Shown: positions 33,816 through 42,242 of the stretch, in pieces
How the letters are laid out: each line of letters begins with the position of its first letter
Position numbering within the stretch: the stretch's first letter is position 1
Assembly: GCA_951813615.1 (NCBI GenBank)
Contig: OX638377.1
Coordinates: 1,612,001-1,676,000, forward strand
Origin: an uncultured Latescibacterota bacterium
GTDB taxonomy: Bacteria > Latescibacterota > UBA2968 > UBA8231
Direction of reading: 5' to 3'
Length of the DNA stretch: 64,000 nucleotides
Notes under the pieces: generated by a model
Told to the model about the DNA's origin: nothing
Seen by the model: the letters and a program-made list of their open reading frames with translations, nothing else
The model's database searches: none
Position numbers and translations under genes: made by a program

Positions 33816-34823
33816 TTAGGCACACAGGGGATGCGCCATTTGCTCGCGGCGGAAGGGGACGTCGATCTGGCCGTCTTGGTTGATAGCGGACATTCTGGCC
33901 CGCGCTTCTAGCCACAGCCGGTGCCACTCGGCCGGGTCGCGCAACTCGCTGTCTGGGTCGCGACGGCTGCGCGCGACGAATCCGGGGAAGGCGATGCGCC
34001 CGGTGGGCTGGTCGGTGGGATTGTAGCGCAGGTCAAAGCTCCAGCGGACCTCGTCGCTGACGTTGGGATAGGAGCCGTGGACGGTCTGCTTGTGGACGCA
34101 GATGACGTCGCCGCGCTCGACCGGCACGGGAATAGCCCGATCCGCCGCGAAGAGCTTTTCTGGGACTTGGGCGGCTCCGGCAAACTGGGGCGCGTTGTCC
34201 ATGTAGTTGGGGCAGTGCGGCAGCAGCCCGCTTTTGTGCGAGCCGGGCGCGACCATCAGTGGCCCCTTCTCGATGGGCGTGTCTTGCAGGGAAAACCACA
34301 CCGTTAGCATCTGCGTGTCGTCCGCCTCTTCGGTTACGACGCCGTGGTCTTGGTGCCATTGGGTAGCCCCGAGGATGGCGTTGCCGAACTGGTTTTTGGG
34401 TAGGTAGCGCTCGGGGGGTTTGATGCGCACGTGCTGGACGGGATTGGAGTAGATTTCCGGGCCAATAAGCGACTCGACGACGTCGAGCAGGTTCGGATCG
34501 GTGAAGGCGCGGAAGACGGCCGGCCCGGCCCAGAAGGGGGTGTCGGACTGGACGTTTTGAAAAGGCAGAGAGAAGTCGAAGAACTGGCTGTGGATGCGGC
34601 CGGTTTCAACGCAAATTTGGATGTAGCGGTCGCCAAACTCGAGCTCTTCGTAGCGCGAGGTAATTTCGCCTTGAGCGTAGAGCTCGTCGGCCAAGCTGTC
34701 GAGGACCGTGGCGTATTCGTCGATGACTGGGTCGAGGGTGGTGACCGGGTCGAGGACGTCTTTGACGACGACGTAGCCTTCGCTAGCAAAGTGATCAAGT
34801 TGGCTGGGGGTGAGCGCGGGCAT
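33816..34823 (-). CDS. Phytanoyl-CoA dioxygenase-family iron/2-oxoglutarate oxygenase
   Basis: A 335-residue single-domain PhyH enzyme. ATQWHQDHGVV gives the H-x-D iron ligands (HQD), TVHGSYPN the distal histidine, and RWSFDLRYNP the 2-oxoglutarate-binding arginine region. GPLMVAPGSHKSG is the family core. It is therefore probably active, hydroxylating an unknown small molecule with O2 and 2-oxoglutarate. CGGAGGAAAACC before the ATG at 34823 decides the start. It heads a minus-strand operon with the M14 peptidase and the MFS transporter, which suggests one pathway. The 179-base divergent gap to 35003 holds both promoters but no clear hexamers. Confidence 0.92.
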   Translation of the reverse strand: MPALTPSQLDHFASEGYVVVKDVLDPVTTLDPVIDEYATVLDSLADELYAQGEITSRYEELEFGDRYIQICVETGRIHSQFFDFSLPFQNVQSDTPFWAGPAVFRAFTDPNLLDVVESLIGPEIYSNPVQHVRIKPPERYLPKNQFGNAILGATQWHQDHGVVTEEADDTQMLTVWFSLQDTPIEKGPLMVAPGSHKSGLLPHCPNYMDNAPQFAGAAQVPEKLFAADRAIPVPVERGDVICVHKQTVHGSYPNVSDEVRWSFDLRYNPTDQPTGRIAFPGFVARSRRDPDSELRDPAEWHRLWLEARARMSAINQDGQIDVPFRREQMAHPLCA

Positions 34824-35002
34824 GGTTTTCCTCCGATGGGTGCGCGGTTGGTGGGCGACGCGTGTATTGTTTCTACAATAACAAGGGCAATACGTAAGAG
34901 GCAAGCGCGGATTGGATGGAGAAGTGCGATTCGATATACTATGGCTTTGCGTCGCTTGCGGTGGGAACGTTAGCCGAGGCGATCGATGTCATAGGGGGCA
35001 CC

Positions 35003-37300
35003 ATGGCTTGCAAAGTATTCCTTCACGCCGCTGCTGTACTATGGCTAGCTGGTTCGCTCGCCGCCGAGCAGCTCCGCTTTGACGCGGCTGATGAGTGGCG
35101 GACATGGCGCTTGCCGCTGGGGATTGTTGCGCTTGACGACGCTGGGGTGATCCGCCCGGTCGAAATCCGCAAAAACGTCGATCCCGTGCGCGATGCCGCG
35201 GCCTTTGGCGGTGGGATTCACGCGGCTGGCTCCAATGCGCTGGCGGCGGCGCGGGCCATTGACGGAGATCGGCTGACTGGCTGGAATCCCAACTTGGCCG
35301 ACGACTTAGACGATTGGTGGATCGAAATCGACTTGGGACGAGCCGTGGCCGCGCGCCGGGTCGCACTGACCTTTTTAGAGAGTGCGCTGCCGTGCGCACT
35401 GTTTGACGTGTTGCTTTCCACTGGGGAGCCAGCCATCGACGTGGTCGGCAATCCCATTGAAGGCAGCCTCGTGTACCGCGTGAAGGAGCGCTTCAAGGAA
35501 AATCAGCGGCACCAGATCGCGTTGGATCTGGACCTAGTGCGCGATCCGTTTGTGCAATTTGTCCGCGTCGAAATGCTCGACTGTGAGGCCGAGGCTGCGC
35601 TGGCTGAAGTGGAGGTCGAAGCCATTGGCGACAATCTCTCCTTGGATCTGGCGGCCAAGGGCGGGGACTTGGAAATCATCGTCGATATCGACGGCTTTGG
35701 CGACGCTGCGTCGTTTGCCAACTCATTGCCGCTGGCCGACGGCCGGTTTTCCCTGTGGACGGAAAACCGCCGCATCAATCGCCCGGTTGATGTGATCTCG
35801 CGCATGACCTTGGACTTAGGCGCGGTCTATTGGGTGGATTTGGTGCGCATCGTGGGGAATTTTTTGTCGCGGCCTGGGCAATTCCGCTTCAACTTTGACC
35901 GCTACGAGGTGCTGACCTCGGATGGCTCGCTGGCACCAAATGGCACGCGCATCTGGCACCGGCAATTCGCGGGTAAAGCTACGACATCCAATCGCCAGCT
36001 CGGGATCGCCAACCACCACTTTGCGCCGATCAGAACGCGCTACGTGCGGGTCGAATGGGTGTTTTGGGATGCGGCCTGCGCGGCCGCTTGCGTGGGCTGC
36101 GGCATTGTGCCGCCCTGCCAGTTTTGGGGTGGCACGCGTGAGCTGCAGGTTTTTGGCGAGGGCTATCCGCAGCGGGTGATGCTGGCCTCGCCGCTGATTG
36201 ACCTCGGCGGCGACAAGCAGATCCATACGGTCCGCTGGCAAGCCGACGCGCCTATTGGGACGCGGGTGGAGGTGCGCAGTCGCACGGGCAATGACCTGCA
36301 AATGGACATCACCTATCACGACAAAAACGGCCGGGTTGTCACCGAACGAAAGTACAACAAGCTCATTCCATCTTTTAAGGGCCGGATCGACACCGCGCTG
36401 TCGGCGGGGGCCAATTGGAGCCCGTGGAGCAAGCTGTACTTGCAGCCGGGCGAGCCGTTCGCGTCGCCCTCGCCGCGACAATACGCCGAGTTAGATATCG
36501 CCTTGGTGTCCGAGCGGTCGGATGTGGGGGCGGCCTTAGATTGGTTGGAGATCGAGTTCGGCGATCCGGTGGCGCAACAAGTGGTGGGGGAGATTTTCCC
36601 GGTCGAAGTGCAGCCTGGGGAGCGCACCGAGTTTGCCTATTACATTCGTCCGCAACAGGTGGCAGGCCGTGGCTTTGACCACTTGGAGGTGGAGAGCTCC
36701 GCGCCGATTGAGTTCGTCGAGGTGTTGGTAGAGGGCGAAGTGGTAGAGGCGACGGCCACACCGACGGAAGGGGGAGTGGCCATCACCTTGGCCGCGCCGG
36801 TCAAGAGCCGTCAGCTAGTGGAGTTGCGCTTTGCCGGTACTGTGTTTGTCGATGCCACGCGCTTTGACGCCTTTATCGCCCAAGGGTCTGCCGACGCGCT
36901 GTTGCGGCAGCGGGTGGATGTGGGCGACGCGTACGCAGAGGTCGCCAGCAGCACAAATGCCGTGCGCTTGCCCGTGGGAGCGCGGTTGCTGGCCAACGTG
37001 GCGATGGGGCCGCTGGCGTTGACGCCCAATGGCGACGGAGTCAACGACGCGCTGCGGGTGGAATTCGACTTGGTCAATGTCTTGGCTGCGCGGTGGATCG
37101 GCCTGCGGATTTTCGACCTTGCGGGGCGGCTGGTGTGGGTGCGGGAAGAGGAGGGCGAGGCTGGTGGTCGGGCTTGGGTTTGGGACGGCAGGGGGAGTTG
37201 GGGTGCGAAGGTAACGCCAGGGCTGTACGTGGCGGAATTGCGCGTCGAAGGAGACGAGGAAAGCTATAGTCGGCGGCGCGTAATTGCCGTTGTTTATTAG
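35003..37300 (+). CDS. Large secreted discoidin-like protein with FlgD/Ig-like C-terminus
   Basis: A 765-residue exported protein with a signal peptide (MACKVFLHAAAVLWLAGSLAA). One discoidin-like region is near residues 65-200 (DGDRLTGWNPNLADDLDDWW, IEIDLGRAVAARRVALTF), and another with LDLGAVYWVDLVRIVG lies near 270-380. The last ~100 residues are FlgD/Ig-like: PLALTPNGDGVNDALRVEFD, LRIFDLAGRLVW, WDGRGSWGAKVTPGLYVAEL, ending VIAVVY. A cysteine-rich patch (CAAACVGCGIVPPC, about 357-370) is unusual. Architecture and tail match 26207-28171. It is probably a surface protein that binds sugars or matrix. No catalytic residues are visible. Confidence 0.7.
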   Translation: MACKVFLHAAAVLWLAGSLAAEQLRFDAADEWRTWRLPLGIVALDDAGVIRPVEIRKNVDPVRDAAAFGGGIHAAGSNALAAARAIDGDRLTGWNPNLADDLDDWWIEIDLGRAVAARRVALTFLESALPCALFDVLLSTGEPAIDVVGNPIEGSLVYRVKERFKENQRHQIALDLDLVRDPFVQFVRVEMLDCEAEAALAEVEVEAIGDNLSLDLAAKGGDLEIIVDIDGFGDAASFANSLPLADGRFSLWTENRRINRPVDVISRMTLDLGAVYWVDLVRIVGNFLSRPGQFRFNFDRYEVLTSDGSLAPNGTRIWHRQFAGKATTSNRQLGIANHHFAPIRTRYVRVEWVFWDAACAAACVGCGIVPPCQFWGGTRELQVFGEGYPQRVMLASPLIDLGGDKQIHTVRWQADAPIGTRVEVRSRTGNDLQMDITYHDKNGRVVTERKYNKLIPSFKGRIDTALSAGANWSPWSKLYLQPGEPFASPSPRQYAELDIALVSERSDVGAALDWLEIEFGDPVAQQVVGEIFPVEVQPGERTEFAYYIRPQQVAGRGFDHLEVESSAPIEFVEVLVEGEVVEATATPTEGGVAITLAAPVKSRQLVELRFAGTVFVDATRFDAFIAQGSADALLRQRVDVGDAYAEVASSTNAVRLPVGARLLANVAMGPLALTPNGDGVNDALRVEFDLVNVLAARWIGLRIFDLAGRLVWVREEEGEAGGRAWVWDGRGSWGAKVTPGLYVAELRVEGDEESYSRRRVIAVVY

Positions 37301-37343
37301 ATTGCCAATTGCGCCCCTTTAGGCGTTCAGAAAAGGAGGAAAC

Positions 37344-38006
37344 ATGAAACTGATTCTCGTAGGTTGCGAATACGCCGGTAAGACGACCTTGGCCAATGCC
37401 ATCGTCGGTTGGACCGAGCGCACTTTTGGCTCGTCGCGCACGTTCCACGATCACTTCAGCCTGCCCTGCAATGAGTTCCCCGTAGAGGAGCAGGAGCAAC
37501 TGCTGGCCCTCAGCCCTCGGCTGAAGGAGATGTTTCAGCGCTACATGATGAACTACCACTTTCATTCTGCTTTCTACAGCGACCCGGACCACAACTTGGT
37601 GGGCTTTCACATTGAAGAAGCCGTGTACGCGCCCTTATACTACGGCTACGGGGGCCGCGGCGAATACGGCGACCGCGCCGCACTGGCTCGTTCCTTCGAC
37701 GAGGAGGTCATGCAGCACGCGCCCGACACAGTACTCGTGCTGCTGCGCGCGCGGCCCGAAATCATTGCCCAGCGCATGCGCGAGCAGCCGCACGAGCGGC
37801 CGGTGGTGCAGGAAAAGGACATCGAGCACGTGTTGCAGCGCTTTGAGGAGGAATACCGCGATTCGCTCATCCGCAAGAAATTCGCCCTCGACACGTCCGA
37901 CGCCACGGTAGAGCAGACCTTGGCAGAGTTCGCAGGAGAAATCAAAAATCACCTGAGCGAAACCGACCGCTTGCGCCTTTTGGCCCACCAGAACTGGCCG
38001 GGCTAA
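37344..38006 (+). CDS. P-loop NTPase, nucleotide/thymidylate-kinase-like
   Basis: A 220-residue cytoplasmic protein. MKLILVGCEYAGKTTLANAI is a Walker A loop at the extreme N-terminus. The LVLLRARPEIIAQRMREQPHE segment with paired arginines resembles the lid of deoxynucleoside or thymidylate kinases. FHIEEAVYAPLYYGYGG could bind the acceptor. The substrate is not identifiable. AAAAGGAGGAAAC is a strong ribosome site. It is 3 bases from the propeller gene at 38010, which suggests a functional pair such as phosphorylation of a released sugar, but that is inference. Confidence 0.75.
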   Translation: MKLILVGCEYAGKTTLANAIVGWTERTFGSSRTFHDHFSLPCNEFPVEEQEQLLALSPRLKEMFQRYMMNYHFHSAFYSDPDHNLVGFHIEEAVYAPLYYGYGGRGEYGDRAALARSFDEEVMQHAPDTVLVLLRARPEIIAQRMREQPHERPVVQEKDIEHVLQRFEEEYRDSLIRKKFALDTSDATVEQTLAEFAGEIKNHLSETDRLRLLAHQNWPG

Positions 38007-38009
38007 GCC

Positions 38010-39482
38010 ATGCCACAGCCCTTTCTCGATTGGTATGGCGTATGGGCCGGTCAAGCCGGCATTGAAGGCGGCCAAGCCTGGGTGCAAGACCCGCCGGTCG
38101 GCGTGCGCTTGGCCGTGCAGGAGGCGAGTAAATCCCCGGTCTTCATTGAGCCTGAGTACCCTTGGGAGGCGGGCGGTCTGTCGCCACAAGCCGTGCTCTG
38201 CGATGACGGTGTGCTGAAGATGTGGTATATCGCCAGCGGCGCTGGGGACGATCAACCTCCCTTCATTGCGTACGCCGAGAGCGCGGACGGCTTGTGTTGG
38301 GAGCGACCGGCCCTGCATTTGCAAGAGTACGACGGTAGCACGGCCAACAACCTGCTCTTCCGCTTCGGCGACTTTGGGCTGCAATCCGTGTTTGTGGATC
38401 CCGTGGCCCCGCCGGAGGCTCGTTACAAGGCCATGGCGCGCGATTCCATTACCTATCACGAGGGCGCGCCGGTGCCTGCGATGACGCGGGAGCGCAAGTG
38501 GGCCATTCGCCGCGCCATGCAAGAGGCTGGTTACACGCCAGAGCAGCGGGCTGACGCCTTGTATTTCGTCGGCTTGCTTACAGGTGCGGTATCGCCCGAT
38601 GGCAAGCAGTGGACCTTCTTGGAGGAGCCGCTTTTGAACGTGGGCCGCACCGGACTCGACAGCCACAATATTGCCGCGTACGACGCGGAAGCCGGTCAAT
38701 ACGTGGCCTATTTGCGCGGCCATCAAGATCGCCGCCGCATCGTGCGCCGCACCGAGGGCGCGGAGTTTGGGAATTGGTCGCCGCCGCGGCCGGTATTTGG
38801 CGCGGATCCGCAAGATCCCATCGACGACGACGTGTACGCGGCGGGCTATTGCCGCTATCCCCACGGCGGCTTCCACCTGATGTTCCCAGCCATGTACCAC
38901 CGCTGGACGGCCACGGTAGATGTGCAATTGGCGACTAGCCGCGACGGCTTGCTGTGGAGCCGACCCGAGCGCAAGCCCATCATATCCTGCGAACCAGAAG
39001 GGTACGGCATGGTGTTTGCCTTCCCGGAAGTGGTCCCGCTCGACTCGGAGACGTGGGGCGCGATGTTCATTGGGCAGTACGACTTGCACGACTGGGGAGA
39101 AAGGTACGACCCGGGCCTCCCTGCGGAATGGCGTTGGGCCACATGGAAACGGGATCGGTTGGTAGCTCTCGAAGCGCCGGTGGAGGGGCGCGTAACGCTG
39201 GTCGAACGCGAGTGCGAGGGCCGCGAGCTAACGCTCAATTTTCAGACGCAAAAGGAAGGCGGTTGGATCAAAGCCGAACTGGTCGAGCCGCCCTCTTCGC
39301 CGGCCGCGCCGGTGCAGGCCATAGAGGGCTTTGGGTTAGAGGAGGCCGACGTGCTGGCTGGCGACGAGTTGGCTGGGGTGGCGACGTGGCGCGGGAGCAG
39401 CGATTTGTCGGCCTTGCGCGGCAGGCAGGTGGCCATTCGCCTGCACATGGGCCGGGCGAAGGTGTTTGCGGTGGGGATGTAG
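38010..39482 (+). CDS. Five-bladed beta-propeller glycosidase-like protein
   Basis: A 490-residue protein without a signal peptide. Blade signatures include DDGVLKMWYIASG, YAESADGLCWERP, GAVSPDGKQWTFL, AGQYVAYLRGHQD, QLATSRDGLLWSR and WGAMFIGQYDLHDWG. The fold is that of GH32/43-type five-bladed enzymes, with a C-terminal beta-sandwich (RVTLVERECEGRELTLNF). It is related in style to 61951-63399 and 14027-15007. The catalytic residues cannot be fixed by eye. It is tightly coupled to the P-loop gene upstream. Confidence 0.72.
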   Translation: MPQPFLDWYGVWAGQAGIEGGQAWVQDPPVGVRLAVQEASKSPVFIEPEYPWEAGGLSPQAVLCDDGVLKMWYIASGAGDDQPPFIAYAESADGLCWERPALHLQEYDGSTANNLLFRFGDFGLQSVFVDPVAPPEARYKAMARDSITYHEGAPVPAMTRERKWAIRRAMQEAGYTPEQRADALYFVGLLTGAVSPDGKQWTFLEEPLLNVGRTGLDSHNIAAYDAEAGQYVAYLRGHQDRRRIVRRTEGAEFGNWSPPRPVFGADPQDPIDDDVYAAGYCRYPHGGFHLMFPAMYHRWTATVDVQLATSRDGLLWSRPERKPIISCEPEGYGMVFAFPEVVPLDSETWGAMFIGQYDLHDWGERYDPGLPAEWRWATWKRDRLVALEAPVEGRVTLVERECEGRELTLNFQTQKEGGWIKAELVEPPSSPAAPVQAIEGFGLEEADVLAGDELAGVATWRGSSDLSALRGRQVAIRLHMGRAKVFAVGM

Positions 39483-39540
39483 GGTTGTTTGCTTGAAGTT
39501 CAAGGACGGCGTGCCGGCGGGATGAGAACAAAAAAGATAG

Positions 39541-39591
39541 CTGACATATGTGAGACTGTCGGAGGTGGTACCTAATCCACCAAAGTGTCAG
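39541..39591. other. Nested inverted repeat in the gap before the RES gene
   Basis: CTGACA (39541-39546) pairs with TGTCAG (39586-39591) and encloses GGTGG (39564-39568) paired with CCACC (39577-39581). There is no T-tract, so it is not a clear terminator. The 189-base gap 39483-39671 otherwise shows no gene. It marks the change from GC-rich to AT-rich sequence. Confidence 0.4.
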
Positions 39592-39671
39592 ATTATTGGG
39601 AAGGCGACATCGGTTGGTAGATGGAAAGATTGGATTATAAGGGATCACATGACTTTTCAGGATTTTGAATA

Positions 39672-40730
39672 ATGGCACATGACCCGATTACTCCGCTAAT
39701 TGCTTGCTCGGCCTGCTTTTCTGATCATGGTCTGCGCTTGGATGCTGAGCGACTTGGGCTGGAAGAAACGGGTGTGTGCCCAAACTGTAATACAATAGAC
39801 AGCAAGAAACTCACAAAAGGAGTCCTCCTCAAACTGGCGTATCGTTTCTTTGTCTGGGGTTCCCTGCATCGTTGCGAGTATGGAGCTGCGCCACGAATCC
39901 AATTCAACGAACATCAGAAAACATCTATCGGCTTATCACCTTGGCTTGTATCCGATGTTAAGTTGTTTGAAAGTCTTCTCAGCATAGGTTTTTTCCCCTA
40001 TGGGCCGAGACTCTGGATGATTGGCGAAGTTGAGCCATTGAAGGAACTTCAGAATCGATGCACCCGAAAGAATATTGTCAACCGAATTTTGCACGATTAC
40101 CCAACAAGGAATGTTGGACCAGAGCACCATTTCTATCGGATTCGCAAAGAACCGAGCAATCCTGCTAAACCTTCGGAGTACGATAGTCCACCTAACTCTG
40201 CTATCGGCAAGGGACGCTTCGATTCGACTAATTTCCCTGTATTATACGCTTCACCGGACTTACAAGTATGTATGCATGAATGTCGAGTAACAGCAGAAGA
40301 CGACCTCTATGTGGCCACTCTGACTCCGAACACTTCACTGCGCCTTCTTGACCTATCCGTCCTGTTAAGGGATGAACATGGGACAGAATTCGAGAGTCTC
40401 GATATGGCAGTTCACATGCTTTTCTTGGCAGGAAAACACTCATATGAAATTACTCGCGAGATTGCCACTGCCGCATACACCTCGGAATTCGACGGAGTTA
40501 TCTATCCTTCGTACTTTAGCCTGCTTCGACTTGGTGTTATGCCTTTTGAGACCACGTATGGCATCTCGCATCGACGTATATCTCAGTATCAGGAGTACGA
40601 GCAGGAAAAAAGTATCCCTAACTTGGCTATTTTCGGGCGGCCAATTGAGCAAAGCAGGCTCTCCTTACAATGCGTCAATAGACTGATCGTGCGTCGGGTA
40701 GATTATGACTTTCACTTCGGCCCTGTCTAA
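39672..40730 (+). CDS. RES-domain protein with N-terminal zinc-ribbon, probable toxin/defence NADase-like
   Basis: A 352-residue protein. CSACFSDHG and CPNCNT (residues ~12-40) form a CxxC...CxxC zinc ribbon. The C-terminal half carries the RES pattern: YRIRKEP, GKGRFDSTNFPVLYASPDL, MHECRVTAEDDLY and the DGVIYPSYFS segment. RES toxins degrade NAD+ and are usually paired with an Xre/DUF2384 antitoxin; none is present here. The gene is AT-rich compared with its surroundings. It overlaps the start of the AlbA_2 gene by 26 bases, a sign of either coupling or a recombination junction. A role in abortive defence is inference. Confidence 0.75.
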   Translation: MAHDPITPLIACSACFSDHGLRLDAERLGLEETGVCPNCNTIDSKKLTKGVLLKLAYRFFVWGSLHRCEYGAAPRIQFNEHQKTSIGLSPWLVSDVKLFESLLSIGFFPYGPRLWMIGEVEPLKELQNRCTRKNIVNRILHDYPTRNVGPEHHFYRIRKEPSNPAKPSEYDSPPNSAIGKGRFDSTNFPVLYASPDLQVCMHECRVTAEDDLYVATLTPNTSLRLLDLSVLLRDEHGTEFESLDMAVHMLFLAGKHSYEITREIATAAYTSEFDGVIYPSYFSLLRLGVMPFETTYGISHRRISQYQEYEQEKSIPNLAIFGRPIEQSRLSLQCVNRLIVRRVDYDFHFGPV

Positions 40731-42159
40731 GGAGCAATTCCATAACCTCATCGCCCTCGGCGAAGGCTTCACCACCGAGTTCAAGCGGGCCATGCCTTCC
40801 GATCTCGGACGGGAGATGTGCGCCTTCGCCAATGCTACCGGCGGGGTGATCCTGCTCGGGGTCTCGGATGCCGGGGAGATCGTTGGTGTAGCCGACCACA
40901 ATCAGCTAAAGTCGAGGGTGCAAAGCACTGCACGGTCGGCGGATCCGCCGATTTCGGTGGAGGTGGAAAGCGTCGGTGAGGTCTTGTGCGTGGTCGTGCC
41001 GCCGCAGGAACGCAAGCCCTACTCGTTTGGCGGACGATTCTTCATACGCGACGGGGCGAGCAGTCAGCAAATGTCGAATGAGGAAGTGGAAAACCTGTTC
41101 TACGCGGTTGGGCGTCTTCATTTTGACAAAAAGCGCTGTGAGATTTTCTCCATGGAAAGCGACCTTGATGACGAGACTTGGACGCTATTTAGTGAACGCG
41201 CCAAAATTCCAGCGGCCATGGAGCGGCTCGTGGCCCTCCGAAACCTCGGCCTAGTCGATGTACAAGACCGCATGACCTACGCCGGCGCATGGCTGCTGGC
41301 ACGAGACATTCGGAGGTTCACGACCACTGCCCACGTGTCTTGTGCCCTGTTCATGGGGACCGAGAAGGTGAGGATTCTCGATCGGCGGGACTTCCACAGC
41401 GACATTCCGACGATGATAGACGAAGTAGTCGCTTGGATTCTCACCAAAATCAATGTCGAGTACATCATCAAGCACGTGAGGCGGCAGGAACGGCCAGAAT
41501 TGCCCGAAGAAGCCCTGCGGGAAGCGGTGGCGAATGCCGTTGCCCACCGCGATTACCGCTCGACCGCGAACGTCCAGATTTACATCTTCAAGGACCGGAT
41601 CGAAATCGTCAGTCCAGGCGGATTGCCCGCAGGGATGGAGGAAGCGGATCTGGGCACCAAAAGCGTCCCGCGCAACCCGCTGCTGTTCGGCATGTTGTAC
41701 CGCATGGACGTGGTGGAGCAAATCGGTTCCGGCATCCGGCGTATTCGAGAGCTTTGCCGAGAGCACGGGGTGCCGGAGCCGGTGATCGACGTGTCCGAGC
41801 ACTGGGTGACGACGACCTTTCTCAGGCCGACCGCAGAAGTTGAGACCAAGTTGAGACCAAGTCGGGACCAAGTCACACCCGAAGTCACACCCGAAGTCAC
41901 ACCCGAAGTCACACCCGAAGCCACACCCGAAGTTATGGGACTTCTTCAGGTTATGAGCGGAGCAATGGACCGCAATTCATTGCAGAAGGCTCTTGGACTC
42001 AAAGCAGAAAAGAACTTCCGTCTTCTTTATCTGCGTCCGGCCATTGAAGCAGAGTTGGTGGAAATGACCATCCCCGACAAACCCAGAAGCAGCAAGCAGC
42101 GGTATCGGCTAACAGACAAGGGCCAAGCGTTACGAGATCGCTTGACGCAGACCCAATGA
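40705..42159 (+). CDS. AlbA_2/Schlafen-type putative DNA-binding domain protein with GHKL-like ATPase region
   Basis: A 484-residue protein. LGEGFTTEFKRAMPSDLGREMCAFANATGGVILLGV (residues about 18-53) is the AlbA_2/AAA_4 domain. LREAVANAVAHRDY and YIFKDRIEIVSPGGLPAGM (about 272-312) match the HATPase_c_4 module. A winged-helix-like C-terminus follows a repeat linker of VTPE units. Such genes often sit between hsdM/hsdS and hsdR of type I restriction loci. Here the stop overlaps the hsdR start as ATGA, so this is the surviving middle gene of a decayed locus. It may act as a regulator or defence accessory. Confidence 0.85.
   Translation: MTFTSALSKEQFHNLIALGEGFTTEFKRAMPSDLGREMCAFANATGGVILLGVSDAGEIVGVADHNQLKSRVQSTARSADPPISVEVESVGEVLCVVVPPQERKPYSFGGRFFIRDGASSQQMSNEEVENLFYAVGRLHFDKKRCEIFSMESDLDDETWTLFSERAKIPAAMERLVALRNLGLVDVQDRMTYAGAWLLARDIRRFTTTAHVSCALFMGTEKVRILDRRDFHSDIPTMIDEVVAWILTKINVEYIIKHVRRQERPELPEEALREAVANAVAHRDYRSTANVQIYIFKDRIEIVSPGGLPAGMEEADLGTKSVPRNPLLFGMLYRMDVVEQIGSGIRRIRELCREHGVPEPVIDVSEHWVTTTFLRPTAEVETKLRPSRDQVTPEVTPEVTPEVTPEATPEVMGLLQVMSGAMDRNSLQKALGLKAEKNFRLLYLRPAIEAELVEMTIPDKPRSSKQRYRLTDKGQALRDRLTQTQ
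41872..41931 (+). repeat. Five 12-bp tandem repeats encoding VTPE linker units
   Basis: The unit gtcacacccgaa occurs four times in a row and a fifth time with gcc in place of gtc. It encodes (VTPE)4-ATPE. The preceding bases contain related gagaccaagt units. It is likely slippage-prone; unit changes would keep the frame because 12 is a multiple of 3. Confidence 0.95.
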
Positions 42160-42211
42160 CCCCCGCGCCCTATACCGAAGACACTCTCGTCCAGCAGACC
42201 ACTGCCGATTA
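42151..42211 (+). repeat. Left copy of a ~61-bp direct repeat (hsdR start)
   Basis: It matches 43965-44025 in the same orientation at a constant offset of 1814, with 4 mismatches and no gaps by my reading. It contains the first codons of hsdR and the six bases before them. Confidence 0.88.
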
Positions 42212-42242
42212 CCTAGAACAACTCGGCTGAGAATCCATCTAT
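42156..42242 (+). pseudogene. hsdR: hsdR fragment 1 (N-terminus only, nonsense codon)
   Basis: Reading from the ATG at 42156 gives MTPAPYTEDTLVQQTTADYL, then EQLG, a TGA and ESIY. This is the N-terminus of type I restriction subunit HsdR (family pattern ...LGWESIY), with the Trp codon changed to TGA. Homology ends at 42242, where TATGGC supplies the ATG of the HipA-like gene. The start overlaps the stop of the AlbA_2 gene (ATGA). Confidence 0.85.

Noticed and set aside
37635..39089. 484-codon minus-strand frame over the P-loop and propeller genes
   Set aside because: Both plus-strand genes have strong ribosome sites and family motifs; the minus frame spans their boundary.
39541..39591. Transposon end or RNA gene at the nested inverted repeat
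   Set aside because: There are no matching ends elsewhere, no tRNA or known RNA shape, and no T-tract for a terminator.
41872..41931. CRISPR-like array in the 12-bp repeats
   Set aside because: The repeats are contiguous without spacers, in frame, and encode a VTPE linker inside a gene.
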